From assembly GCF_004337705.1 (NCBI RefSeq), contig NZ_SKBU01000004.1:1-64000 (forward strand): a DNA stretch of 64,000 nt, in the 5' to 3' direction. The translations under genes were made by a program, and so were the position numbers. Shown piece after piece: positions 41,670-49,371 of this stretch (position 1 is the stretch's first letter; every line of letters begins with the position of its first letter). The notes under the pieces are model-generated. The model saw only the letters and a program-made list of their open reading frames with translations, was not told the origin of the DNA and searched no databases. The stretch comes from Rubrobacter taiwanensis (lineage in GTDB: Bacteria > Actinomycetota > Rubrobacteria > Rubrobacterales > Rubrobacteraceae).

Positions 41670-41755
41670 TCAGGCATCGAGCACCACGTCGGAGAGGGGG
41701 CTGCTGGTGCATATGAGGCGGCAGCCCCGCTCGAGCTCTTCGTCCGGGATGGTGA
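41670..41755 (-). pseudogene. Ferredoxin tail remnant (duplicate of 42636-42721)
   Basis: The minus strand encodes IPDEELERGCRLICTSSPLS followed by DVVLDA and TGA, nearly the same as the end of the ferredoxin gene at 42636 (ISDEELEQGYRLICIGSPLS). Across about 80 bases only some five differ. Homology stops abruptly at about 41755, next to the end of the PIN toxin gene. It is a 3' gene fragment, either a duplication made with insertion of the toxin-antitoxin module or the end of a former second ferredoxin. Confidence 0.8.
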
Positions 41756-41762
41756 GATTCGT

Positions 41763-42209
41763 TCAGTCTCCGGGGAAAGAGGTCAGGAAGTCTCTAAGGG
41801 TGGTAATAGATATTCCCTGGAACGACCCGAGAGGTAGTAAGTGCTTTTTGTCTCCGGTCACGACGAGTTCTGCACCGGCGGCAAGAGCGCACTCCAGAAC
41901 TCTATTGTCCGCCGGATCGTCTTCGACCATGTCCACCGAATCTTCCGGCTCATGTACCCTGCCGGAGATCCTGCGGATCTGATCCACCGCCCGCCCGATC
42001 TTGTCCTCCTCCCAATCGAACTTCTCGCGCAGGATTCGCCCGACCTCGTCCAGAATGAACGTACTTACGTGCAGCTCTACCACCCCTCTTCTCACCAGGG
42101 AGTAGGCATGGTCCGCTGTACCACCGGGCCAGTTGTACGCCGCTACCAAAATGTTGGAGTCGAAGACAACCTTGGGAACCCTCCTGCTTTGCTCGTGGCT
42201 CGTAGACAG
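41763..42209 (-). CDS. PIN-domain toxin, probably started at CTG
   Basis: A PIN protein whose first catalytic Asp lies in RVPKVVFDSNILVAAYNWPG; other acidic parts are STFILDEVGRIL, VEDDPADNRVLECALA and LVVTGDKKHLLPL (COG1569/PIN_3-like). The first ATG/GTG/TTG in frame (42149) lies after this Asp and would give an inactive protein. A CTG at 42209 follows GGAGAGG by 9 bases and is the best start. The frame is the same as the upstream antitoxin's and is separated from it only by the antitoxin TAG, so readthrough fusion is also possible. Confidence 0.75.
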   Translation of the reverse strand: MSTSHEQSRRVPKVVFDSNILVAAYNWPGGTADHAYSLVRRGVVELHVSTFILDEVGRILREKFDWEEDKIGRAVDQIRRISGRVHEPEDSVDMVEDDPADNRVLECALAAGAELVVTGDKKHLLPLGSFQGISITTLRDFLTSFPGD

Positions 42210-42215
42210 AGGCCG

Positions 42216-42461
42216 CTACCTCTCCGAATACAGAAACTCGAACAGCTCCTCCTCGCTCTCGAACCTGCCCCGCGATTGGATGGTCCCATACCTCTGTAAC
42301 CGCCGGAACTCTTTCTCCTCCCGGTAGTCCTCGTAGACTCGTACCATCTCCCGGAACAGCTCGCTCGCTCCCATACTTTGCTCTTCCGCCAGCTTCTTGA
42401 ACTCTCTCTTCGTCTCCGGCGGTACTGAGAAGCTCATAACTTCCGTCTTCCTTCGGCTCAT
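42216..42461 (-). CDS. Ribbon-helix-helix antitoxin
   Basis: An 81-residue protein with TEVMSFSVPPETKREFKKLA and MGASELFREMVRVYEDY, a CopG/RHH fold, then a charged tail SEEELFEFLYSER. It would bind the downstream PIN toxin and its own operator, a perfect 21-base palindrome 31 bases upstream of the ATG. Its TAG is followed in the same frame by the toxin. Confidence 0.8.
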   Translation of the reverse strand: MSRRKTEVMSFSVPPETKREFKKLAEEQSMGASELFREMVRVYEDYREEKEFRRLQRYGTIQSRGRFESEEELFEFLYSER

Positions 42462-42492
42462 CCTGATGAGCTCCCTTCTATCCGATCACGAA

Positions 42493-42513
42493 GTGTAATA
42501 CTAAGTATTACAC
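42493..42513. promoter_or_regulatory. Perfect 21-base palindrome, operator of the TA module
   Basis: GTGTAATACT-A-AGTATTACAC is a perfect 10+1+10 inverted repeat in an otherwise GC-rich setting, placed just upstream of the antitoxin gene. Size and place fit an RHH antitoxin operator. Its outer GTGT/ACAC bases also occur in the operator of the other TA module in this window. Confidence 0.75.
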
Positions 42514-42635
42514 AAAATCCCGGCTTGTCTGTGGCAGAGTTACGCTTGACGGCGCGGGCTTCGAAAGGAATGTATACGGTTGTCCGCTCTCCGGTGCCGG
42601 TTAGCTACGGATAGAGGATCGGGAGTGATTATCCA

Positions 42636-42721
42636 TCAGGCATCGAGCACCACGTCGGAGAGGGGGCTGCCGATGCATATGAGGCGGTAGCCCTGCTCGA
42701 GCTCTTCGTCCGAGATGGCGA
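42636..42721. repeat. Direct repeat, copy 2 (ferredoxin 3' end)
   Basis: About 86 bases shared with 41670-41755 in the same orientation and about 94 percent identical by eye. The two copies flank the toxin-antitoxin module and its operator, an arrangement like that left when a mobile segment integrates in a gene end. Confidence 0.75.
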
Positions 42722-42905
42722 AGGCCAGATCCTGGTCTATCTCTCCCTCCAGGCACTTCTGCATGCAGGTTGTGCAGGTACCGCTGCGGCAGTCGTACGG
42801 AAGATCCAGTCCCTCCTCCTCTGCGCGCTCCAGGATGTACTCGTCCTCACCGCACTCGAAGCTTACACCGCTCCGCTTGAATATCACCGTGTGCTTCTTC
42901 GCCAT
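42636..42905 (-). CDS. [2Fe-2S] plant-type ferredoxin
   Basis: An 89-residue ferredoxin. The cluster ligands are visible in DCRSGTCTTCMQKC (C-x4-C-x2-C) and YRLICIGSP. It is the last gene after the stress-protein fusion on the same strand, with an 80-base gap that holds a hairpin, so it may carry electrons to or from the fusion's rubredoxin domains. The 3' end is duplicated at 41670-41755. Confidence 0.92.
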   Translation of the reverse strand: MAKKHTVIFKRSGVSFECGEDEYILERAEEEGLDLPYDCRSGTCTTCMQKCLEGEIDQDLAFAISDEELEQGYRLICIGSPLSDVVLDA

Positions 42906-42927
42906 TTCCTTCCTCCGCGCCCGAGAA

Positions 42928-42958
42928 GGCCCCGGCGCCTGGGGGGCGGGCCGGGGCC
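42928..42958 (-). terminator. Hairpin between stress fusion gene and ferredoxin
   Basis: GGCCCCGGC and GCCGGGGCC form a 9-bp stem around a 13-base loop. No T-run follows, so it could be an RNA-stability or attenuation element rather than a full terminator. Confidence 0.35.
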
Positions 42959-42984
42959 TCCGGTCTTACGCCTTTGCCTCTTCT

Positions 42985-45330
42985 CTATACCTGCTTGACC
43001 TCGAAGTCCTCGGCCGGTGCTCCGCACACCTCGCACTCTTCGGGCGGCTGGATTCCCTCCGACTCCTCGCCACAGACGGTGCAGACCATCGTCACGGTGA
43101 GCGTCGGGTGTGGGGCCTCGCCCTCCTCGGAGGAGATGGTCTCCCCGGTGTCACGTGCCAGCTCGGCGATGGAGATCTTACCCGTTATAACGTCCTCCAT
43201 CGTGTTGCGCGCCCCCTCGAGCGCCTCCTCGATGAGCGGCAGGTCTATCTGCCGCACGCCCTTCTCACGCGCCAGGTTCTCGGTCATGTTGCGCGAGATG
43301 TTGCGCATGAAGCCCTTGGGGACGCGCTCCAGACGCGCTACGGCGTCCTCCGTCCAGGCGAACTGCTTCGAGCCGCCCTCCGGAACCTTCTCTCCGGCTT
43401 GCTTGAAGGCCTTGTGATCTACCGGGCACTTCTCGCCGGTCTCCTGCTCCACCTTCTGCCTGGCGTGGCTGACCGGGCAGCCGCCGGACTCGCGCTGCGG
43501 GTAGACGCGGTTCCCTTCGGTGTTGAGCCGTACCTCGGTCTCGTAGTAGTCGCGGCCGGTCTCCTCCCGGTAGCACTGCTCGACGTACTCGCGGGTGACG
43601 GTGGTGTAGCCCTTCTTGAGCGCGCTCTTCTCGGCCCGCGCCCGGACCCGGCGCTTGACCTGCCACTCGTCGAGCGTATCCAGCAGGCGCTTGGCATCGT
43701 CCGTCCACAGCAGCTCCCGCCCGTCGTATACCTCAGAGCGGTTCAGGTTCTCGTCGTCGGAGGCCCGGGCTATCTCCCGATCGACCGGGCGGAACTTTAT
43801 GGCCTCAGCGCCGCAGACCGGGCACTTAACCGGCTTGCCCTTGGCCACGTAGTTGCAGACCTCGCACTCGTAGCGGTCTTTCCCCTGCGCGGCACGGTCT
43901 ATCTCGCTGCGCACCTCTTCGGAGATACCCGCTATGTCGCCCTGATCCTCGGCCTTCCCGAAGCCTCCGCGGCCGCTGTTTAGGATCTCGTCCTTCTCGG
44001 AGGCGCCGTTCTCCCGATGGCCGTTTCCGCCACTTGCGGTACGCTCGGTGAAGTCCTGGAAGAGCGAGTCTACCGAGGCGTCCTCACCGGCGGCTTCCCT
44101 CCGGCGCATCTCCTCCCCGACGGCGCGCATGGACTCCATGGCACCGGGTGGCAGGATGTTCTCGATGACCTCGTCGATCACGCTCTCGGTGATGACCGTG
44201 TAGCCCTTCTCGATCGCGTAGCGCAGAATGGCGCCGGTCGCCATGCCGACCACGAAGCCCGGCACCCGGTCCATGCGCTCCAGGGCCTCTTTGGTCCAGG
44301 TCATGTGCTCCGCGGCAGTGTAGAGGTCCGGAGCCTGATACTCGTAGTTGCCGACCATTACGTTGGTCGGCAAGTACCGCATCATGTTCTCGGCATTGGA
44401 CCCGATGTCCATGTCGTCGTCGGAGTGGTAGCCGATGCGGCCCATCATGACCAGCGTGGGTTCGACCTCGCGGGTGTACTTCAGAACCTGCTCGAAGGGC
44501 TTGCCCGCCAGCAGCGTAGTCTTCAGCTCGACGCCCTCGTCCGCGGCGACCTTCCTGGCGACCTCCAGGTGGGCGGTGTAGATCTTCGCGAGCCCCGAGT
44601 CTATGATCTCCTCGTGCAGCTTCTCCTGCTCCTTGAACCTGAAGACTTTCTGCGCCTTGGCAGAGAGCACGCCCGCGATGGAATGGAACATCGCGTAGTG
44701 GAAGTACGGGTCGAAGACGCTCACGGCCTCCACGTAACCGTCAAACGCCTTGGCCAGCTCGATGGCCCGCTTGAGCGCCCCCAGAGACTTGGCCGAACCG
44801 TCTATGGTGACCAGGATGTGATCGAAGGGCATCCGGTCCAGATCCTTGACGATCAGGAGATCGGCCTTCTTCAGGCGCCGGGCCACCCGCTCGGTCACCG
44901 AGCCGAGCACGGTGTCTTTGACGGCGGCCATGCCCATCGCTCCCATGACCACCAGGTCGTAGGGACCGTTGTTCACGTCCTCGACGATGACCTTGAAGTT
45001 CTTGCCCTCCAGCGAGCGGCGTACCAGCTCAATGTCGTACTTCTCGCAGAGGGGCTCCAGAACATCTATGTAGGAATCGGTTATTATCTCCAGCCCCTTG
45101 GTGATGAGCTGGTCGTGGATCTTGCGCTGGCGCTTCATCTCTTCCTCGTCCCGGAACTCCTCCGGGAGCCCGCTCTCCATCTGCCGGAAGCGGACGTCGT
45201 GCATCTTCGCCGCGTAGGCGTGACACCCGGCTACCCGACCCCCGAACCTGCGGGCGACCTCTACCCCGATGACGCTCGCCTGATTGGAGTAGTCCGAGTT
45301 GTCTACCGGGACGTAGATCTCTCTGTACAT
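42985..45330 (-). CDS. Universal stress / PCP_red / rubredoxin-like fusion protein
   Basis: A 781-residue protein with an unusual domain string. Two universal-stress domains (about 1-165 and 166-330) each keep the ATP motif G-x2-G-x9-GS (GAMG...GS from 130; GRIG...GS from 297). Three PCP_red-type helical repeats, as at the C-terminus of dark-operative protochlorophyllide reductase subunits, start WTKEALERMD (345), WTDDAKRLLD (542) and WTEDAVARLE (659). Two zinc-ribbon/rubredoxin-like knuckles have C489/C492/C503/C506 and C750/C753/C766/C769. Between them are two CPVxH motifs (C618, C635). It looks like an ATP-binding stress sensor joined to metal/redox parts. A ferredoxin gene follows. Confidence 0.88.
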   Translation of the reverse strand: MYREIYVPVDNSDYSNQASVIGVEVARRFGGRVAGCHAYAAKMHDVRFRQMESGLPEEFRDEEEMKRQRKIHDQLITKGLEIITDSYIDVLEPLCEKYDIELVRRSLEGKNFKVIVEDVNNGPYDLVVMGAMGMAAVKDTVLGSVTERVARRLKKADLLIVKDLDRMPFDHILVTIDGSAKSLGALKRAIELAKAFDGYVEAVSVFDPYFHYAMFHSIAGVLSAKAQKVFRFKEQEKLHEEIIDSGLAKIYTAHLEVARKVAADEGVELKTTLLAGKPFEQVLKYTREVEPTLVMMGRIGYHSDDDMDIGSNAENMMRYLPTNVMVGNYEYQAPDLYTAAEHMTWTKEALERMDRVPGFVVGMATGAILRYAIEKGYTVITESVIDEVIENILPPGAMESMRAVGEEMRRREAAGEDASVDSLFQDFTERTASGGNGHRENGASEKDEILNSGRGGFGKAEDQGDIAGISEEVRSEIDRAAQGKDRYECEVCNYVAKGKPVKCPVCGAEAIKFRPVDREIARASDDENLNRSEVYDGRELLWTDDAKRLLDTLDEWQVKRRVRARAEKSALKKGYTTVTREYVEQCYREETGRDYYETEVRLNTEGNRVYPQRESGGCPVSHARQKVEQETGEKCPVDHKAFKQAGEKVPEGGSKQFAWTEDAVARLERVPKGFMRNISRNMTENLAREKGVRQIDLPLIEEALEGARNTMEDVITGKISIAELARDTGETISSEEGEAPHPTLTVTMVCTVCGEESEGIQPPEECEVCGAPAEDFEVKQV

Positions 45331-45446
45331 ATCGAACCCACTCTCCAGTCTCTAGAGAACGCTGAGACAAGATCCTGACGCCTACCTAGCATACGCACCT
45401 ACTTTACAGCCAGAGCTCTGCTCCCGCAAATAAAATCGTTCACAGA

Positions 45447-45479
45447 GGAAAACCCCGGGCGGAACGGACCCGCCCGGGG
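45447..45479 (-). terminator. Terminator of the RlpA-like gene
   Basis: CCCCGGGCGG and CCGCCCGGGG form a 10-bp stem with a 7-base loop, followed on the minus strand by TTTTCC, 27 bases after the gene's stop. Confidence 0.8.
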
Positions 45480-45505
45480 TGCATGAGAGCCTGCCGCTCG
45501 CCGCT

Positions 45506-45886
45506 TTAATAAGTGGCGGCGTAAGGCTGCTGGCCGACGACCTGCGCGTCCACCACGGCGACACCAGGGCCGGTGAGACCGATGGCCTGCGCCGCAGCCT
45601 GCGAGAGATCGAGCCCCCGCCCGCCGACGAACGGACCGCGGTCGTTGACCGTCACAACAACACAGCCCTGGTAACAGACCTGCAGCTGCGTCCCGAACGG
45701 CAGATAGGGGTGGGCCGCCGTGTAGGCATACGGGTTGAACGGCTCGCCGCTCGCCGTAAGCGCCCCCTCAAACCCCGGCCCATACCAGCTGGCCACCACC
45801 GGCTCAGCCTGAGCCTCGTTGCTGAAAGCAGCCAGCGAAAACACCATCAGGCCGGCCACCATTGCAGCCTTCAGAAAAGACCTCAA
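45506..45886 (-). CDS. Secreted RlpA-like double-psi beta-barrel protein
   Basis: A 126-residue exported protein. The TTG at 45886, preceded by GGAGGGAGG, gives a signal peptide (AMVAGLMVFSLAAFSNEAQA) cut before EPVVASWYGPGFEGALTASG. The barrel shows YTAAHPYLPFGTQLQV and VVTVNDRGPFVGGRGLDLSQ with the catalytic-type Asp of RlpA/MltA barrels. It probably acts on or binds peptidoglycan. No SPOR domain is present. Confidence 0.85.
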   Translation of the reverse strand: MRSFLKAAMVAGLMVFSLAAFSNEAQAEPVVASWYGPGFEGALTASGEPFNPYAYTAAHPYLPFGTQLQVCYQGCVVVTVNDRGPFVGGRGLDLSQAAAQAIGLTGPGVAVVDAQVVGQQPYAATY

Positions 45887-45927
45887 AAGTCCCTCCCTCC
45901 AGACTTGCCTGCAGTTACAGGCGCGAG

Positions 45928-45956
45928 AGGCTAGCACAACCCCAGCCGGGTTTCAA
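45928..45956 (-). promoter_or_regulatory. Promoter of the RlpA-like gene
   Basis: On the minus strand TTGAAA (45956-45951) and TAGCCT (45933-45928) are 17 bases apart, about 42 bases before the TTG start, downstream of an AT-rich stretch. Confidence 0.45.
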
Positions 45957-46090
45957 ACTTTTACAAGTAAATAACAAGTCTGTAACAAAGTTGTCTGACC
46001 CGTTATGCTGGGGCGGGGCGTTAGTTTCCCGGGAGGCGAGGGTAGTTAGAATGGGGTGATCTCTGGGTAGGATCTGGACGGGAGTGAGGT

Positions 46091-46339
46091 ATGAAGAGCG
46101 CGGGACTGGCGGCGGTTCTGAGTTTTCTGATCCCCGGTTTGGGGCAGATATACAACGGGCAGATTCTGAAGGGTTTGGTGGTCTTTATCATCGGGGCGAT
46201 CAACGCGTCTTTGACGTCCGTTCTGATAGGTTTTGTTACCTATCCGGTAGTGGTGATCTATGCCACCTACGACGCATACCGCACGGCGAGCCGGATAAAC
46301 GAGACCTACGCCGGCCCTGGGACTCCGCCGCGGTACTAA
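46091..46339 (+). CDS. Small TM2-like membrane protein
   Basis: An 82-residue protein with two membrane helices: AAVLSFLIPGLGQIYNGQIL and GLVVFIIGAINASLTSVLIG. The PGLGQIYNGQ turn between them is the mark of TM2-domain and related proteins. A short Pro-rich tail follows. Function unknown; it is followed after 4 bases by a small helical protein. Confidence 0.75.
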   Translation: MKSAGLAAVLSFLIPGLGQIYNGQILKGLVVFIIGAINASLTSVLIGFVTYPVVVIYATYDAYRTASRINETYAGPGTPPRY

Positions 46340-46343
46340 GCTG

Positions 46344-46541
46344 ATGGCGAACGAGAGCGTCACTTCGCTGCAGAGCGCCATGACCGCCATCGAGGAGGCG
46401 GCCGAGGCCGTCCGCCGGGAGGTTGAGAGTGGGCGGCTGGGGGATTCGGCTGTGGCCCGGCTCTCGGCGACCGAGGCGGATCTCCGGCGCAGCCGGCTCG
46501 TGTTGGAGAAGATAGTTCGGGAGGTCTCGGAGGAGAGGTAG
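46344..46541 (+). CDS. Small helical unknown protein, 65 aa
   Basis: Predicted to be one or two long helices (LQSAMTAIEEAAEAVRREVE, LEKIVREVSEE) like a short coiled coil. It starts 4 bases after the TM2-like gene and so is probably co-transcribed. No known motif. It converges on the protease gene with a 6-base gap. Confidence 0.6.
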   Translation: MANESVTSLQSAMTAIEEAAEAVRREVESGRLGDSAVARLSATEADLRRSRLVLEKIVREVSEER

Positions 46542-46547
46542 GGCTCT

Positions 46548-47711
46548 CTACGCCGCGCAGGGGCCGGTATCTGCCGGTTCGGGGTTCTGGAGGGCTGTGG
46601 CTATCAGGTCCTCCACGATTGGGGAGGGGATGCCGTAGCCCACGCGCTCGCCGTCGGCGCGGCTGGCGAAGACCGTGGCTACCACTTCGCCGCGGGCGTT
46701 CACCACGGGGCCGCCGGAGTTGCCCTGCCGCACGAGCCCGCGGATGCTGGTGACCTGGCGCTGTACGGGGCCGCGCCCGTAGAAATCGCTGGAGATAACG
46801 GCGTGGGTGTTGCCCAGACGGCCGGGGCGCACGTCGAAGGGGCCGTTGCCGGGGTAGCCCAGGATCGCGACGGGCTCTCCGGGGATGGGAGAGGCGGTCG
46901 GCAGGGAGGGGAGATCCAGGCCCGGGACGCGCAGGACGGCTATATCGTTACGGACGTCGAAGAGCACCACCTCGGCGTCCAGCCGCTGGCCCGCGCCGCC
47001 GGGCTGGACGGAGGTGTACTCCTCGCCGGCGACCACGTGGGCGTTGGTGACGACGAGTCCGGGGGCTGCGACCCAGCCCGAGCCCTCCACGCCGACCCCG
47101 CAGGCGATGCCGGAGACGCGGACCACGCTCGGGCCGAGGGTCTGCAGGTCCAGGTCCTGCAGGATGGCGGCGTCCGGCGGGGCCACATCGGCATCCGGCC
47201 CGTCCAGTTCCGGGAGTGGGTCGAGGCGGGCGAAGGTCTGAAGCAGGGTCTGGGAGGGGAGGCGTTCGTCCAGCCGCTGGAAGATCTCCGAGCGCTGCAC
47301 CGGGTTGTGGAGCAGGGGAGACAGGGGGGCTTGCAGGATCAGGACCCCGGCGATCCAGGCGAAGATCAGGGCCATTGCGGCTCCGAAGAGCGCTCCGCCG
47401 AGGCCGTCCAGGGCGGCAACGAGGCCGCCGTCCTTCAGGCGCCGGCGCAGCCGGTCACCCAGGGAGCGGGCGGCGGCCTCCCCGATCGCGGCGAAGATCA
47501 GCGCCCCGGCGATGCTGATGAGCGGGCCGTAGGGGGCGAGCGTCTCGCCGGAGAGGAGCGCCGGGGCCAGCCGCGAGCCCAGGAAGGCCCCGGCGACCAC
47601 GCCCGCCAGCGAGAGGAGGCTCGCCAGGAAGCCTGCGCTCAGTCCGCGCATGGCGAGCAGCACCGCGAACGCAACTATCAGCCAGTCGAGAATGTTGAGT
47701 TCGCCGAGCAT
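46548..47711 (-). CDS. MarP-like membrane serine protease (CvpA + trypsin)
   Basis: A 387-residue protein. Four CvpA-like membrane helices (about 8-125) precede a trypsin-like domain with the triad His in VVTNAHVVAGE, Asp in RNDIAVLRV and Ser in RQGNSGGPVV. The same layout is found in mycobacterial MarP, which guards the cell against acid and oxidative stress through peptidoglycan hydrolase cleavage. GACG and Cys residues (ACGV, TGPCAA) may form a disulfide. The start is ATG at 47711. Confidence 0.88.
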   Translation of the reverse strand: MLGELNILDWLIVAFAVLLAMRGLSAGFLASLLSLAGVVAGAFLGSRLAPALLSGETLAPYGPLISIAGALIFAAIGEAAARSLGDRLRRRLKDGGLVAALDGLGGALFGAAMALIFAWIAGVLILQAPLSPLLHNPVQRSEIFQRLDERLPSQTLLQTFARLDPLPELDGPDADVAPPDAAILQDLDLQTLGPSVVRVSGIACGVGVEGSGWVAAPGLVVTNAHVVAGEEYTSVQPGGAGQRLDAEVVLFDVRNDIAVLRVPGLDLPSLPTASPIPGEPVAILGYPGNGPFDVRPGRLGNTHAVISSDFYGRGPVQRQVTSIRGLVRQGNSGGPVVNARGEVVATVFASRADGERVGYGIPSPIVEDLIATALQNPEPADTGPCAA

Positions 47712-47782
47712 GCTCCTGAGTTATACATTCTGCGGGGGCTTTTCCTAAGGGCCGCTTCTTCGCGGCGGACCCCGATTTTACC

Positions 47783-47811
47783 CTGAGAAGGCTTTGCCCG
47801 GGCTATATAAT
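47783..47811 (+). promoter_or_regulatory. Promoter giving a leaderless rlmN mRNA
   Basis: A perfect TATAAT (47806-47811) ends only 10 bases before the GTG start, with a weak CTGAGA 17 bases upstream. Transcription would begin close to the start codon itself, and no Shine-Dalgarno sequence fits between. Confidence 0.55.
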
Positions 47812-47821
47812 CAGCCCTGTT

Positions 47822-48871
47822 GTGAAGAAGGGGCCGAACGTAGAGGAGTACCTGCCGGAGGTTGCCGCGCTGCTCGAGCGGCGTGGCGAGCCCGGGTTCC
47901 GGCTGCAGCAGGTCTACGAGGCCCTCGCCGTCCGGCGCGTGGGGGGCTGGGAAGAGGCAACGAGCCTGCCGGCGGACCTGCGGGCGGAGCTGGAGGCGCA
48001 GGTTCCGGTCTCTTCGCTGGAGCTCCAGCGCGTCTCCGAGGGGCGGGACGGGACGCGCAAGTACCTCTTCGTCACCCGCGACGGGCACGCCATCGAGACG
48101 GTCATGATCCCGGAGAAAGAGCGCCGGACGGTCTGTATCTCCACGCAGGTCGGCTGCCCGATGGCCTGCACCTTCTGCGCCACGGGGCTGCTCGGGATCA
48201 AGCGCAACCTCAAGGCGCGGGAGATCTCCGAGCAGGTGTTCGCCGTTGCCCGGGACATAGCACCCGAGCGGGTCTCCAACGTTGTGGTCATGGGAATGGG
48301 GGAGCCGTTCCTGAACTACCGGCGGCTCCTGGCCGCGCTGCGGGTGCTCAACGACGGGCGCGGGCTGAACCTGGCGGCCCGGTCAATCGCGGTCTCGACC
48401 AGCGGGCTGGTAGAGAAGATACGGCGCTTCGCCGACGAGCCGGAGCAGTTCCATCTCGCCATCTCGCTGCATACACCGTTCGAGGAGCAGCGCCGGGAGC
48501 TGATGCCGGTCGCGGCGAGGCACACCATCCCGGAGCTCATGTCCGCCGCCCGCTACTACGTGGAGAGGACGCGCCGCAAGCTCTTCTTCGAGTACACCCT
48601 GCTCGCCGGGGTAAACGATACGCCCGAGCACGCCGCCGCGCTGGCCGAGCTGCTCGACCACCGGCTCTACCACCTGAATCTGCTGCGCTTCAACTGGACG
48701 GAGACCGGGTACACCGCCACCTCGAAGCCGGCCGCGAAGGAGTTCCTGCGGCGCGCCCGCGAGAGAGGGCTCTCGGCCACGCTGCGCCCGAGCCGGGGCC
48801 AGGACATAGACGCCGCCTGCGGACAGCTCGCCGCCAGAGAAGGCGGCGAGAGGGTCGGGGCCGGCCGGTGA
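47822..48871 (+). CDS. rlmN: Dual-specificity rRNA/tRNA methyltransferase (adenine C2)
   Basis: A 349-residue radical-SAM enzyme. The cluster motif is [11 protein letters not shown] (Cx3Cx2C), with [20 protein letters not shown] and the C-terminal [10 protein letters not shown] holding the methyl-carrier Cys. It methylates A2503 of 23S rRNA and A37 of some tRNAs. The GTG start is 10 bases after a TATAAT, suggesting leaderless translation. Its TGA overlaps the GTG of the next gene. Confidence 0.93.
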   Translation: MKKGPNVEEYLPEVAALLERRGEPGFRLQQVYEALAVRRVGGWEEATSLPADLRAELEAQVPVSSLELQRVSEGRDGTRKYLFVTRDGHAIETVMIPEKERRTVCISTQVGCPMACTFCATGLLGIKRNLKAREISEQVFAVARDIAPERVSNVVVMGMGEPFLNYRRLLAALRVLNDGRGLNLAARSIAVSTSGLVEKIRRFADEPEQFHLAISLHTPFEEQRRELMPVAARHTIPELMSAARYYVERTRRKLFFEYTLLAGVNDTPEHAAALAELLDHRLYHLNLLRFNWTETGYTATSKPAAKEFLRRARERGLSATLRPSRGQDIDAACGQLAAREGGERVGAGR

Positions 48872-49371
48872 GCAGCGTCCGGGAAGAGGGCGGGCTCAAG
48901 GCGGAGCCGAAGGAGCGGCTAGACCCCCGGGCGAAGGCGCTCTGGCGCATCGTCGGCTCCTTCTGGGCACTCTTTCTGCTGGCACTGGGGAGTGCGGGGA
49001 CGGTGGTTCTCACGCTCGCCGGGGCTCCGGTTTACGTGGGTCTCCTGCCCGTACTGGGGGCTCTCGCTCTCGGGGTGCTCATCGTGGGGGTGATCCCGGC
49101 CGTGCTCTGGCGCCGGTGGCGCTACGAGGTGCGGGAGACCGAGATAGATCTTCAGCGGGGGTTGTTAAAGGTGCGGCGCACGCTCGTGCCGATGGCGCGG
49201 GTGCAGCACGTGGACACCCAGCACGGTCCGTTGCAGCGGGCGCTGGGGCTCTCTACCGTCATCTTCTACACGGCCGCCGGGCCGAACCAGATCCCGCAGC
49301 TCGCCGCACCCGTCGCGGCCGCCGTCCGGGACCGCATCGCCGAGCTTACCAAGACCCAAGATGAGCTCTGA
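48868..49371 (+). CDS. Bacterial PH-domain (bPH2/YdbS-like) membrane protein
   Basis: A 167-residue protein with two membrane helices ([39 protein letters not shown]) and one bPH2 domain: [40 protein letters not shown] and [13 protein letters not shown]. The start GTG overlaps the rlmN stop. With the larger following protein it resembles the YdbS/YdbT pair. Role in the envelope is unknown. Confidence 0.85.
   Translation: MSSVREEGGLKAEPKERLDPRAKALWRIVGSFWALFLLALGSAGTVVLTLAGAPVYVGLLPVLGALALGVLIVGVIPAVLWRRWRYEVRETEIDLQRGLLKVRRTLVPMARVQHVDTQHGPLQRALGLSTVIFYTAAGPNQIPQLAAPVAAAVRDRIAELTKTQDEL

Noticed and set aside
41656-41712. Longer start for the GH15 gene
   Set aside because: This part reads across the duplicated ferredoxin tail in another frame, while GTG at 41655 has a ribosome site and gives a clean signal peptide.
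42541-42600. TTGACG with TGTATA as a plus-strand promoter
   Set aside because: Spacing is about 19 bases and no plus-strand gene follows.
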